Shown: positions 24,666 through 36,156 of the stretch, piece after piece | How the letters are laid out: the number at the start of each line of letters is the position of its first letter | How positions within the stretch are numbered: the stretch's first letter is position 1 | Source: Maratus speciosus | Lineage: Eukaryota > Arthropoda > Arachnida > Araneae > Salticidae | Assembly: GCA_963932465.1 (NCBI GenBank) | Contig: OZ010800.1 | Location: 31,808,852 to 31,872,851, forward strand | Direction: 5' to 3' | Length of the DNA stretch: 64,000 nucleotides | Notes under the pieces: generated by a model | Databases searched by the model: none | What the model saw: only the letters and a program-made list of their open reading frames with translations | Told to the model about the DNA's origin: nothing | Program-made: the position numbers and the translations under genes

Positions 24666-25936
24666 TCGAAATTTGAATTAAAATAGATATACATTTTTGC
24701 AATTTTAAGGATTTCATTCTTCTTTTAGGTGTATTAAACGAAAGAAACTTCCGCATTTGTAAATCAATGTGGCAATATGTAAATAAATATATATAGTTAA
24801 TATTGTTAATTTTAAAACAATTGATTTATAAAAACAAAATAAAAAGACTACATTTAAATGGATCGAAATAAAAAAAAATACTACATTTTATAAATCACAT
24901 TGTTCAACGTATTTAATTAAAATAAATTTTGTATATTTTTACAATTTTAAGGGTTTCTAATTATTCTTTAAAAAAACTACATTTTGCATAGTACAATCGA
25001 TTTAACTAAAAAGTGTTTGGTATTTATTTTGGAATTTTAATGGTATATTTTAATCTACACCAGCCATACTCAACCTGTGGCCCTGCGGTATTTTATGTAC
25101 GGTGCGGCCCAAGACACACAATCATTAATCCATATTTATAAAATTAATTAAGTCGTGCGCAAAAAATACTACTTAAGACCTTCACTATTGTTTTACATAT
25201 TTTCAAAGACGAAATTGGTGCTTATATTTTTATTTTTTAGAGAAATTAAAAATTATCCATTTAGGGGACAGTTATGTACAGTTGTATGTATTTACAGTAG
25301 GGTGGAGCGTAGAATAAAAATTTTTGAATTCAAAATCGGCCCGGTGTGCGAAAGTTGCGTACTGTATTGCTTATTATGTAAAAAAAAAATCCCGACCACT
25401 GAATTGATATCTTCATGCGCCCCAAGGGGCGCGATATCCTACAATTTTAGATAAATTACGCTAATTTTCCTGAATTTTAATAGCTATTTAAAAAAAATAA
25501 TTTGTTATTGTCCCATTGGGGATACAATGCTATTATGTCCCCTTACCATATTTAAATAGTTTCAAATCCCTTGAACATCTTCTTCATGCGCCCCAAGGGC
25601 CGCGAAATCCCCGAATTTTAGCTAAATTACGCTAAATTTCCTGAATTTTAATAGCTATTAAAAAATTAATTTGTTATTGGCCCATTGTGGATACAATGCT
25701 ATTATGTCCCCTTACCATATGTAAAAAGTTTCAAATCGCTACATCATCATCTTCATGCGCCCCAACAGGGTTAAAATATTATGAAATTTGACAAAATTGG
25801 ACTTATTTTAGATTTTCTTGAAGATATTGTTACATAATAAAAATCAAAATTTACACACATTTCTATTAATTTCGCCTATATATGTTTCTTTTCCATATTT
25901 CCATTTAACTCCTCAGTTTTAATAAGCATCAAATAA

Positions 25937-26257
25937 TTATAATAGGTAAGAGTAATATGAGTTTTTAAACACTTTGAGTTTGTACATTGTAATCGCGTTT
26001 TTTGTATGAAAAGTCTCTCTCCTGGAACGTGACTCAATTTGAGTTCGGATGTATCCATCACGTCTTTCATATCCACATACTGCTTCGGAGGCCTCTGTTA
26101 CAAATTTAACAGTTCTCTCAGTTGCTTGTGTGTGACTTGGTAATTTCAACAGGCTTCCAAGGTGTTTAATCCCTGCACCTAGTGCATCATACTTGAACCT
26201 TTCGATTTCTTCTGTCCCCAATCTGCGGGTAATTGCAGTCTCCATTCGTTCTTTCAC
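25937..26257 (-). pseudogene. Unrecognised transposon-encoded C-terminal fragment, left arm
   Basis: A 106-codon open stretch with protein-like composition: 'RRLGTEEIERFKYDALGAG', then 'LLKLPSHTQATERTV' and 'VTEASEAVCGYERRDGYI'. The homologous stretch in the right arm keeps 'RMETPTTRRLGSEEIERLK' and 'LLNLLKLPCHT'. Conservation of the reading frame between the two arms shows it was once coding, presumably the end of the element's own transposase or accessory protein. No family was recognised. Confidence 0.55.
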
Positions 26258-26924
26258 ATCCCTCTCTAATTTTTGATTCCCATCAATTGAATTGGTCTTT
26301 TGCTTCAGAATTTATTTTTGGAACCGTAATCTTCCTGAAATTCCTGTTTTGTAGATGACTTTGCTGCTGGCTTTGACATCATCCACGATGCTTATACTGA
26401 TACTTCTGAAATAAAGTAAGACGGGAACGTGAGACATTAGGGCAGGATATGTCATCGTCACAGTAGAATTTTTGATTAACTGCAATTTTTTTTTTTTTTT
26501 TTTGTAACCGTAAGGACAATACGCTGTTTCAAGAAAAAATAGGAAATTATTTAGAATCATCCTAAGAAAAGAAGAACACATATTACTGTTACAAGCGCCC
26601 GTTTCTGTTTATATTGAAGTTCTGTTTATATTCTGTTTATATTAATCACATGTATCTGGAGTCGGATTTGGGGGATAATATTGATGTTCTGATCCAGAGA
26701 AACAACTATTTCGTTTATGAGGAAAACTCCTTGCTATGTTAGCAGATTATAGGAAGCACAGTTGGAAATTCGTATTTAGACGCATAAAAGTAGAAAACAA
26801 TGAGAACTAGCAGAGAAGACCGCTACAAAACAGGAATAAAATGAAGTTTAGGGTTCCAAAAATAGATTTTGCAGCAGCAGACTATGTCAATTGAATTGAT
26901 GGGAATCAAATATTAGAGAGAGAT

Positions 26925-27230
26925 TTGAAAAAGCGAATGGAGACTCCAACTACCAGGAGACTGGGGTCAGAAGAAATTGAAAGGCTCAAGAATGGTGCAC
27001 TAAGTGCGAGCACTGAAATTCTTTTAAACCTGTTGAAATTGCCATGTCACACAACAAGTAACTGTTAAATTCGTAACATAGCCCTTTGAATATGTATCTA
27101 GATATGAAAGAAGGGAAAGATAAATTGGGACTCAAATTCAGTCATGTTCTAGAATGAAGACTTTTCATACAAAATGCGATTACAAAGTACAAACTGAAAA
27201 TATTTAAAAACTCGTATTACTCTTACCTAT
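26925..27230 (+). pseudogene. Unrecognised transposon-encoded fragment, right arm
   Basis: Counterpart of 25937-26257 in the inverted arm. The frame is open from about 26935 to 27067, then hits a stop in 'CHTTSNC*' and later shifts. Diverged from the left arm by many substitutions and small indels, so the inverted dimer is old. Confidence 0.5.
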
Positions 27231-28077
27231 TATAATTATGATTTGCTTCTTAAAACTGAGGAGTTAAATGTAAACATGGAAAAGGAACATATACTATATC
27301 ATATTGTGGTCGAAATTAATAAAAATGTCAAACATTTATGTATATATTGATTTTTATTATTTAATAATAGCTTCAAGTAAACATGTAATAAGTCAAATTT
27401 TGTCAGATTTCATAATGTTTTAACCCTGCTAAGGCGCCTGAAGATGATGTTCAAGGGATTTGAAACTTTTTACATGTGGTAAGGGGACATAATGGCATTG
27501 TATCCACAATGGGGCAGTAGCAAATTAATTTTTTTTAATAGCTATTAAAATTCAAGAAAATTAGCGTAATTTATCTAAAATTCGGGAATTTCGCGCCCCT
27601 TGGGGCGAATGAAGATATCAATTCCGGGGGCGGGATTTCTTTTTTACATAATACGCAATACAATACTCAACTTTCGCACACCGGGCCGATTTTGAATTCA
27701 AAAATTTTTATTCTGCGCTCCACCCTAATGTACAGTTCTTTTTAAGATGATTACGAAAGAAATTGTTTTTAAGCCACAAATGCGATTATTCTTAGTTTAT
27801 TATTACTAATACTGATAATGTTATTACTCTCTGTAAAGAAATAAATATATTTTTTTAGTATTTCATAAAAATACTAATTATAGTATACAATATAAAATTT
27901 AACAGCTTTTTTATGTAAATTTAGGCAAAACATAGAGTTATTCATACTATGCTAGTGCAAATAGTATGCATATTCCCATATTTAGTACGTTTACATTTTA
28001 TCAAAAAAAAAAGGGTACATTTTTTAATATTTTTTAATATTTTCCGGTTTATTTTGCAACATTTTAAAGTGATTTTA

Positions 28078-28411
28078 CCAACAAATTTGAGAAAACAGAA
28101 ATTCAGGCACAGAAATCAGAGTTAAATCCTTGATATGCCATGATCGGAATTCCATGTTGTCATGGTGATAACATTGTACTAAAGATGGAATCCAGATGGA
28201 CAAGAGACTAAGAAAAATAGGCAGAATAATTTTGATGGATAGTGTTGGAGAATGAATTAACATGTGAATAGTGCTCAAAGTGTAGTTACATTGCCATTTT
28301 CACAATACCGATATGTACTGGTAAGACAATTTCAAATAAAATTTCCGTAGTTTAATGAATTTGTTTTAACATGCACAATTATTTTCAATAGCTTTCAGGC
28401 GCGTTTGTCTA
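28078..28411 (+). repeat. Direct repeat, copy 1, adjoining the Helitron
   Basis: Shares 'tgatatgccatgat…gttgtcatggtgataac' and 'tttcaaataaaatttccgta' in order with about 32120-32460. The Helitron starts exactly at the right end of this copy. Confidence 0.65.
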
Positions 28412-31400
28412 TCTTTACTAATATTATAAAGAAGTAAAAATTGTTTGTTTGTTAGAGGTAATCTCTGGAGCTACTGAACTGATTTCAAAAGTAATGGTAT
28501 CAAAATGATGGTGTTAGTCCAACTTAGGACATAGGCTATATTTTATGTCGGTGCTACTACCCCCAAATGGGTGCAGGAGCAAAAAACGTTCTAAAATGCA
28601 ATTTTTGTGTTATGGGAGGGCCTAAAATCATGAAATTTGGAATGGCAGTTACTTATAAGATATAAATGATATCTAAGAACTTTTTCTAAACAATTCGAAA
28701 TTTAAACGGGGTGGAAATGAACAAAAAGCATTCTAAAAAACGTTCTAAATGGTGGTTTCTACACAATCTCAGGAAATACCAAACCGATTTAAAAAATAAT
28801 GGTGCCAAAATGATGGTGACAACCCTTGCTCCAAGTTAGGCTGTATTTTATGTCGATGCCACTACCCCCAGGGGGTTGCAGGAGCAAAAAACTTTCAAAA
28901 AATGCAATTTTTGTGTTACGGAAGGGCCTAGAATCATGAAATTTGGAATGGTAATTACGTATAAGATATAAATGAACATTTTCTAAACAACATTTCAAAA
29001 CAACATTTCTAATATAAAAGAACATTTTCTAAATAACTCGAAATTTAAAAGGGGTGAAAATGCACAAAAGGCGTTCTAAAAAACGTTCTAAATGGTGGTT
29101 TCTACACAATCTCAGGAAGTACCAAACCGATTTAAAAAAATAATGGTGTCAAAATGATGGTGACAACTCTTGCTCCATGATAGGCTATATTTTATGTAGG
29201 TGCCACTACTCCAAAGGGGGTGCAGGAGCAAAAAACATTTTAAATTACGGTTTTTGCGTTACTGAAGGGCGTAGAAATATGAAATTTGAAATATTAGTTA
29301 CTTATTAGATATAAAGGATTTCTAAGAACAGTTCTTAAAAAATTCGAAATTTAAAAGGGGTGAAAATGTGCGAAAAGCGTTCTAAAAAACGTTGTAAATG
29401 GGGATTTCTACACAATCTCAGGAAATACCAAACCGATTTAAAAAATAATGGCGTCAAAATGATGGTGACAACCCTTGCTCTAACACAGGCTATGTTTTAT
29501 GTCAATGCCACTACCTCAAAGGTGGTGCAGGAGCAAAACAAGTTCTGAAATGCAATTTTTTAGTTACAGAAGGGCCTAGAAATATGAAATTCGAAATATT
29601 AGTTACTTATAAGATATAAAGGATTTCTAAGAACAGTTCTTAAAAAATTCGAAATTTAAAAGGGGTGATAATGCGTGAAGAGGGTTCTAAAAAACATTCT
29701 AAATGGTGATTTCTGCTTAACTTTGGGAAGTATCGAATCGATTTCAAAAGTAAAGGTTGTAAACTGATGATGACAGACATTGCTCTAACATGGCTCTGTT
29801 TTATGTTTGTATCAATATAACCTTGGTATTGAAGGTGAAAAAAAAGTTCTAAATTGCGGTTTTGTGTTATGGAAGGGCCTAGAATCACGAAATTTGGAAT
29901 GGTAGTTACTTATAAGATATCAATGATCTCTAAGAACATTTTCTTTTATTTAAAAAAGGTGAAAATGCGCGAAAAGAATTGTAAAAAACATTCTAAATTG
30001 CGATTTCCTTGCGACCTCAGGAAGTACTGAACCGATATCGAATATAATGGTGTAAAAATGATGGTCATAGCTCTTGCTCCAAGATAGGTTATATTTTATG
30101 TCTGTTTCCACTACCCAAGAGGAGATGTAGGAACTAAAAACGTTCTAAAAATGCGATTTTTGAATTATGGAAGGACCTAGATTCATGAAATTTTGCATGG
30201 TATATACCTATTAGATATAAATGATCTCTAAGAACATTTCTTTAAAATTTTGAAATTTAAAAGGCGTGAAACGTTCTAAATGCCGATTTGTGAGCAATCT
30301 CAGGAAGAATCAAACTGATTTCAAAAGTAATGGTAGGCAAATCGATGCTAACAGCCTCTGCTCTACCATAGAGAATATTTCATGTCGGTATTGCTATCAC
30401 CTGGAAGTTTCAAGAGTAAAAAACGTTCTAAATTTCGAGTTTTGTGATCGGTAGCGGCTAGCAACTTTAAATTAGGCAAGGTACATTTTTATTAGATATA
30501 AATGATCTTTAAGAACAGTTTCGAAAAAAATTGAAAATTTAAAACTGGTGAAAAAGTGCGAAAAGCGTTCTAAAAACGTTGTAAAAACGTTTTAAATAGC
30601 GATTTTTACTCAATCTCAGGATATAATTAACCTATTTCAAAAGTAATGGTTGTAAATTGATGGTGACAGTCCCTGCTCCAACAAAGGCTATATTTTATGT
30701 TGTTGTCACTACCATCTGGGGATGCAAGAGCAAAACGTATTCTAATTTGCGTTTTTTGCATAACTGAGGGGTCTAACATTTTGAAATTTGGAATGGTATT
30801 TACTTACAAGATGCAACTGCTTTCCAAGAACTGTCGAAAGAAAATTCCAAATTTAAAAGGATGAAGCGAGCGAAAAGCGTTCTAAATTACAATATTTATA
30901 CAATATTATCAAATCCAAACCGATTTAAAAATAATCGAGACTAATTGTTGGTGATAGGACATGCTCAAACATAAGCTATATTTTATGTCTGCGCCACTAC
31001 CACCAGATAGTTGCAGGAGCAAAAAGCTTTCTAAATTGCGATTTCTGTGATACTGAAGAGGCTAGAAACTTTAAATATGCATAGTAGTTACTTATGAAAT
31101 ATAAATGCCCTCGAAGGACTGTCGAAAATAAATTCGAATTGAAAAGGGATGAAGGGAAGCGGAGGTGCGAAAAGCGTTCTAAAAAAGTTTTAAATTACGA
31201 TTTCTATGCAATTTCAGGGAATATAAACCGATTATAAAAGTAATAGTTGCGAATCAATGGTAACAGTCTCTGATACTACACAGGCTATATTTTATGCCGG
31301 TGATTCTAGCACCTGGGGTTCACAAAACAACAAACCTTCTAAAAAAGGGCTTTAAAAGCTTTTTAAATTACGTTTCTGTGGAATATTAGGAAATAACAAA

Positions 31401-31821
31401 CCGATTTCAAAATTAATGCTGGCAAATTAGTAGTGACAGTTCCTATTTCCACATAGCTCCTTATGTTGAGAGAGGTGGTAGGACTTGGAATTTGACATGA
31501 TGGTTTATTTTAAGATGTAAGAAGATGGTTTCTAAAAAATTCAAAACTTGAAATGAATACTGAAATAAACGTATTATTTGAGCATAAAAGTTCCAAAATA
31601 TTTTCGAAATTATCATTTATTTAGTTTTATTTCTTTTTATTAAATTAAGTCTAATTTCTGCCTAATGCAGTGTAATAATGAAGTTTAGTCAAACTATGTT
31701 TTAAATAGTAATTTTTGAATTATTCCTAAAAGCATAATTCCTTTTAATAAAAATTAGACATATATGAATATCACTTGGCATATTTCAAATATTACGCGAG
31801 CAAAGCCGCGGGGTTTGCTAG
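28412..31821 (+). mobile_element. Non-autonomous Helitron-like element, 3.4 kb
   Basis: Starts TCTTTACTAATATTATAAAG, the typical TC-type 5' end of animal Helitrons. It ends GGGGTTTGCTAG, preceded by a GC-rich stem ('gcaaagccgcgggg'). The base before is A and the base after is T, which fits insertion between A and T without target duplication. The interior is a tandem array of about eleven ~300-bp units and contains no Rep/helicase coding sequence. Short open frames inside (28789-30454) are by-products of the repeat. Confidence 0.85.
28480..31450 (+). repeat. ~300-bp tandem array inside the Helitron (~11 units)
   Basis: Each unit has the order 'ctcagga…accgattt(c)aaaa', 'aatggtg…aaaatgatggtgac', 'aggctatattttatgt', 'gcaggagcaaaa', 'cgttctaaa', 'gaagggcctagaa', 'atgaaatttggaatg' and 'cttataagatataaatgat'. 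The 'accgattt' landmark is at about 28478, 28778, 29118, 29424, 29735, 30028, 30315, 30628, 30918, 31210 and 31398. Units in the first half are more alike than those in the second half. Confidence 0.85.
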
Positions 31822-31989
31822 TAATTTTATAAATACGTAGCACTTATAGTTGTCGTAGCACTACCAGTCTGTCGTCATGTAACAGCGCAAAAACTACTCA
31901 ATCAAATGGATTGAAATTTAATTTATAGCGTTGCAGATTTTGTTGAGTTATTTCAATTTTATGAAAAAGCGCATAAAAACTTTAAAAAA

Positions 31990-32460
31990 TATCAATAAAA
32001 GTTTTCTTTATTCTATTAAATCCTATCATACGTAATTAATTCAATTATATCCATGACAGGTAATGATTCTAGGCTGCCATGGTAATTATTATATAAATAT
32101 TTATCATATGTAACTAATTCAGTGATATCACATGATTGGAAATGATTCTTGGTTGCCACGGTTACAACTAAACAAAACTTGTTTTACAACGAACGCACCT
32201 CATTTGCCACGTTTGTCGGTTAATTTCTTATTTGTTTTGATTGTACCACACAGCATAATGACTTTGATAATAGTGTTTAAGGATGAATTAATAGTTGAAT
32301 AGTGCTATAAGTGTAGTTAATTTGTCATTTTCACAATACTGATATGTGCTGATAAGACGATTTCAAATAAAATTTCCGTAGTTTGACGAATTTGTTTTAA
32401 CGTGTACAATAAGTCTTCAACAATTTTTCAGTGTGTTAAAGTGTAGCATATTTTTTAAGT
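31990..32460 (+). repeat. Direct repeat, copy 2, with a small internal duplication
   Basis: Matches 28078-28411. Within it, 'taatgattctaggctgccatgg' (22 bases, given as landmark positions 32062-32083) and a variant at about 32138-32161 form a two-copy duplication of about 77 bp. Together with 28118-28170 this makes three related blocks. Confidence 0.55.
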
Positions 32461-33080
32461 GGACAATAAAATTGAAAATAAATAGGAGATCAATTCGCAC
32501 AAGTTTTATTCACACGTACGAACGAATACAAATATTTTATTATAGTTGAAAGACTTCATTTTAAATATACGCAATCATTTCATGCATAAATAAATAAAAC
32601 AATTGTTTTACGATTACTGAAAGCACCATATTTTCGTGCACCAAATGACATATTGTTGCCTTAGAATGAGTAGATTCTAATTTATTCAAGCGAACTTTTC
32701 GGAATAAGTTAGACACACTTTCGTTTTTCCTTTAGGCATTACTAAAATACATTATAAAAAATGAGAAATATTTCTTAGTATACGAAAATATCATATAACC
32801 TGAAACAAAAGTATAGAAATAACATATTCTGAGTCACCAACGATTCCAAAAAAAAATTTCTTACATTTTTGAATCTCAAAAAACAACGCATTGATATGTA
32901 TTTGATTATATTGTCGTTAATACGCTCTCAGAAATACATTCTTCAATTCACGAAAATTTTCCTGGCGGCAGTGATAGCATGGTTTTTCCATTAATAGACG
33001 AATATCCGTTTCTTTCTTTCTTTCTTTTTTTTTTCGTTACAGGAGATAAAATATGTGTCAATTGGAGAAAATTGGAATAA
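32460..33080. other. Intergenic, nothing recognised
   Basis: AT-rich, no coding potential. A short TTTC-rich stretch at about 33012-33035. Confidence 0.5.
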
Positions 33081-33089
33081 AGTAAAAGT

Positions 33090-33168
33090 TGCTAATCTTG
33101 GGATCGAACCAGCTACCGTAGTGTTACGAGACCAGTACTCTATCCGCTCTGGCTTCAATTGTACAGTA
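33090..33168 (-). repeat. tRNA-Thr-like pseudogene or SINE head
   Basis: On the minus strand, 'agagcggatagag' (box A-like), 'tctcgtaa' in anticodon-loop position and 'ggttcgatccc' (box B-like) occur in tRNA order and spacing. The anticodon stem and acceptor stem do not pair properly, so it is not a functional tRNA. It may be a SINE head, but no tail or target duplication was found. Confidence 0.45.
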
Positions 33169-33419
33169 CGAAACAGTTTGAAATAAATGTGTTTCTATCA
33201 GATGGGTAAGGCTTGATTAATTTCTTTAAAAAACTTTGAATTTTGAAGTTAATTTGAGGAAGATTTCGTCTTTAGTGAGATTGTGGCTGGAGTTTTAATA
33301 CTTAAACAAGGATAAAAGTATGAATTATAAATTATTTTAAGCAGATTGATAGATGTAAAATTTGAATATTACATTTTTATGTGAGAATGTTTTTGAGTAA
33401 AATAACAATTTTTAAAATT

Positions 33420-34880
33420 TAATAATTTAATTAAAATACCTATTTTAAATGTGTCTATTAAATCATTATGTCTATGTCTATCTATATGTCATTTAAAATA
33501 TATTTTAAACGGGCATATTTTTTATATCTTTAAAAAACATATTGTGAATACTTTTAAATGAATGAGAAAATTAATTGTTATTTATTTTGAAATTCAAAAA
33601 CGTTTCTTTTCTTTGTTGTTGGTTCAGTTTTTTTTTAAATAATTAAATTAGAAATCTTAATTTATAGGGTTTTTCGTTTTTAAAATTAATTCGGATTTCA
33701 GTATTAATAGAGCAAAATGCGCATGCGTGCTGGGAGTGAACGGAATTTCTCCCTCTTTTTCAGACTTTTGGGGAGTTTTCTTGTTTTTTAGGGGTACGGA
33801 AATTGTTTGTTAAAAAACGAGGAATAATTTACTGCACATAGAGGAGTTTTTCTGGCAGGGTATAGCTTCAAGGTTTAAAGTATTAATGATTAAAACAATA
33901 TTTCTTTTGATGCAATATTATATCAGAAAACTTTTTTGAGTACGTTTTTATAGTGCATTAATATATATTCTTTATTTTTTAACCGCAATATCTGGTCTAG
34001 GATGCTATAAAGTCTTAATTAAACTTTTTCAGCTGCGTAAGTCAATTTATACATTCAAGAGAACAAAATATTATTAATTTTAATGTTCACGTTAATGCTG
34101 TTTATTTATCATATTTTTCTTTAAAACATGTTTGTCGAACATGCACTGTAAAAGAAAATTCCATTAGAATATGGAAATTGCACTGTCAATCGAGACGCCT
34201 GTACTATTTCCGCATTTTAACGGATTTTTTTCCATACATTTTCTGAAAAAACAAATTTTTTTCTGGAATTTACGGAAAAGAATTCCGTTAAAATACGGAA
34301 ACAGTACTGGCGTCTGTACAATTTCCGTATTTTAATGGAATTTTTTTTACAATGTGTAAATGTTTAATTGAAAATTGATAATCTGTGAAAAGCCTACATG
34401 TATGCTAGGTTCTAAAAACTGATTAATACTCTACGCCGTGAGAAAAATTCGTCTTTTTACACTAAATTATACGTCATTTTAAAATAAATAATTCCCGTAC
34501 TCCTAGAAAACATGATTTTTCCGTTAAATATTCCCGGAAGACTGAAAAAGAGGGAACATTTCCGTTTATTCCTTGCACGCGTTCGTATTGGCTGTATTAA
34601 TACCAAAGTTCGAATTTATTTTTTAAAGGAAAAACAGAAATTTCAATAAATTATGTTTTATTTATGAACGAACAAACAAAAATAATGCTTTTGAATTTAA
34701 TAAATTAGTAATTTTATCATTCATTTAAACTTATTAGACATTTATTTTTTAGAGTATTAAAAAACACATTCGCTTGTAAATATAGTATAAAAGACCACAT
34801 ATAAAAATATATATAGTTGCTCAATCACGTTAAAAAATTCGATTTCATTTTAAAAAATCAAACATTTCTTCTCGAATTTA
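33420..34880. mobile_element. Large foldback element (~1.4 kb) with a nested MITE
   Basis: The left part, around 33545-33860, and the right part, around 34465-34780, are inverted copies. 'ccctctttttcagactt' at 33752 pairs with the complement of 'gactgaaaaagaggg' at 34542. 'aaatgaatgagaaaatta' near 33557 pairs with the region near 34710. Outer limits are approximate because the ends fade into AT-rich DNA. A 211-bp hairpin MITE occupies part of the loop. Confidence 0.6.
34144..34354. mobile_element. Hairpin MITE (CACTGTAAAA ends), 211 bp
   Basis: Starts CACTGTAAAAGAAAATTCCA and closes with the inverted TTTTTTTTACAATG. The arms contain 'atatggaaattg' and its counterpart 'aatttccgtatttt'. Ends resemble the TA-flanked hairpin family at 6227 and 22904 but the interior differs. 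Flanks read TG on both sides, not TA. Confidence 0.75.
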
Positions 34881-34982
34881 ATTAAAAGCATAATATTCAT
34901 ATTTTAGATCTAACAATCAAATTATGTCTTATTAAAAATAGGTCTAATATGTAATAATTTTTATCCTCTATTATTCTACGTG

Positions 34983-35201
34983 TTAATCATTTCAGAGGCA
35001 AGGTAATTTTATTTGTAAACTCTTGAAATAATTGAATAACACCAGTATTTACAAGAAAATTTATTTGTAAAGAAGTAAAGGTAAATTTTCGCTTATTTAA
35101 TAAAAGTGAAGTTTTCATTAAAAAAATCTGGTGACAATGTGGCAATTAGGAATTAAAATTATGTGATGACGTCACGGCATCACCACCCCTCAAGGGGTTA
35201 A
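34983..35201. mobile_element. TTAA-flanked MITE, copy 3 (219 bp)
   Basis: TTAA at 34983-34986 followed by TCATTTCAGAGGCA. Right end CCCCTCAAGGGG then TTAA at 35198-35201. The internal 'gaattaaaattatgtgatg' matches the copies at 15781 and 17357. Confidence 0.75.
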
Positions 35202-35721
35202 AACACCAACCATTATTTCATAACGATGAAATGTCCCTGCAATTAAGTTTTATTTTCCGAGTTTTCAGAACATGAAATTTAACCAGCGGTACCAATCCCC
35301 ATTTGAAGAAAAACTCGTATCTTCATTTTAAACATGTTAAGATGCTCAATTCAAAACAGGCAGTTCCAGGTTCAAAAACAAGTAGATTCACGAAAGAACG
35401 AGAGGCGTATTTTAGGGAAAAACTCCTTTTTTAAGTTTATGGAAATTTTCTGTCCTAGAACGGAAAAAAATAAAACGAAAATTTCTTCAAAACTTGGATA
35501 TATACCGGTAGCAGTGCTGGCAGAAATATTTCAATGAATTTAAGAAAGTGTTTCTGATAGTCTATAAAAACTACTCTGAAACGTTTCCGTAAATCCGTGG
35601 GAGCAGAAGAAACTGTTTTTTTAAGTATTCAATAACTATCGGCATGTTGGGTAAATCGGAAAAGGTTATTCTGTGTTTTCGTCTGTTTTTACATTATAAT
35701 TTTTTTAATTAAGAAATTTTC

Positions 35722-35759
<38 letters not shown>

Positions 35760-36151
35760 ATATGAGAACATAGTGAAATTCGCTAATTTTCAAAACATTC
35801 ACAAAAAGGCAAATTATTATAACTTAATTTCAAAGACACTCAGTATGTGGTGACTTTTCAATGCAACTCTTACTTTTATTACAGTCAGAATCTTGTCATT
35901 CTAAAGCTTCGATATGATACTGATTGAGCATAAGTTTGTTCGTTTTAAATTCCATATATTTAGATTAAGAAAACAGATTATATAGTATGGAAATATATTA
36001 TAGAGTACATTAAGTTAAAGTAACGCATGCGTCATACTGAAGCAACTGTAAGTGAACAGCAACAAAGAGGTACAAAGAAGTACAACAACTACAAAGAAGT
36101 AACTGTTTTCAGCAACTGTAAGTGATGTTTCTCAAAGAGCAGCATCACTAT
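35202..36151. other. Presumed original 3' flank of the receptor gene
   Basis: Contains a 33-base T run (35724-35756) and a short two-copy motif 'gcaactgtaagtga' (about 36043 and 36112). On the minus strand there is an AATAAA at about 35875-35880. If the LTR element is removed conceptually, that hexamer would lie about 300 bases past the receptor stop and could be the old polyadenylation signal. This is inference only. Confidence 0.35.
35724..35756. repeat. Poly-T tract (33 bases)
   Basis: Uninterrupted thymine run. Confidence 0.95.
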
Positions 36152-36156
36152 AACAC
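36152..36156. repeat. Left 5-bp target-site duplication (AACAC)
   Basis: AACAC directly before the 5' LTR, repeated at 42167-42171 after the 3' LTR. Confidence 0.9.

Larger units (their letters stand above)
25300..27725. mobile_element. Inverted-dimer DNA transposon, 2.4 kb, TA-flanked
   Basis: The left end starts GGGTGGAGCG and the right end finishes CGCTCCACCC. TA dinucleotides flank it at 25298-25299 and 27726-27727. The whole left part (to about 26290) reappears inverted on the right (from about 26862), including the long terminal repeat. A unit containing 'ttcatgcgccccaa' has been duplicated in tandem within the left arm (copies near 25413 and 25583). Each arm carries the same coding remnant pointing outward. 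The centre (26290-26860) is unpaired. Family unassigned; TA flanks favour a Tc1/mariner-like or related cut-and-paste element. Confidence 0.8.

Noticed and set aside
25068..25125. hAT-like terminal sequence ('ctcaacctgtggccc')
   Set aside because: It resembles a hAT terminal motif, but no opposite end or 8-bp duplication was found nearby, so no element could be drawn.
33090..33168. Functional tRNA-Thr gene
   Set aside because: A and B boxes are tRNA-like, but anticodon and acceptor stems do not pair. Better explained as a SINE head or pseudogene.
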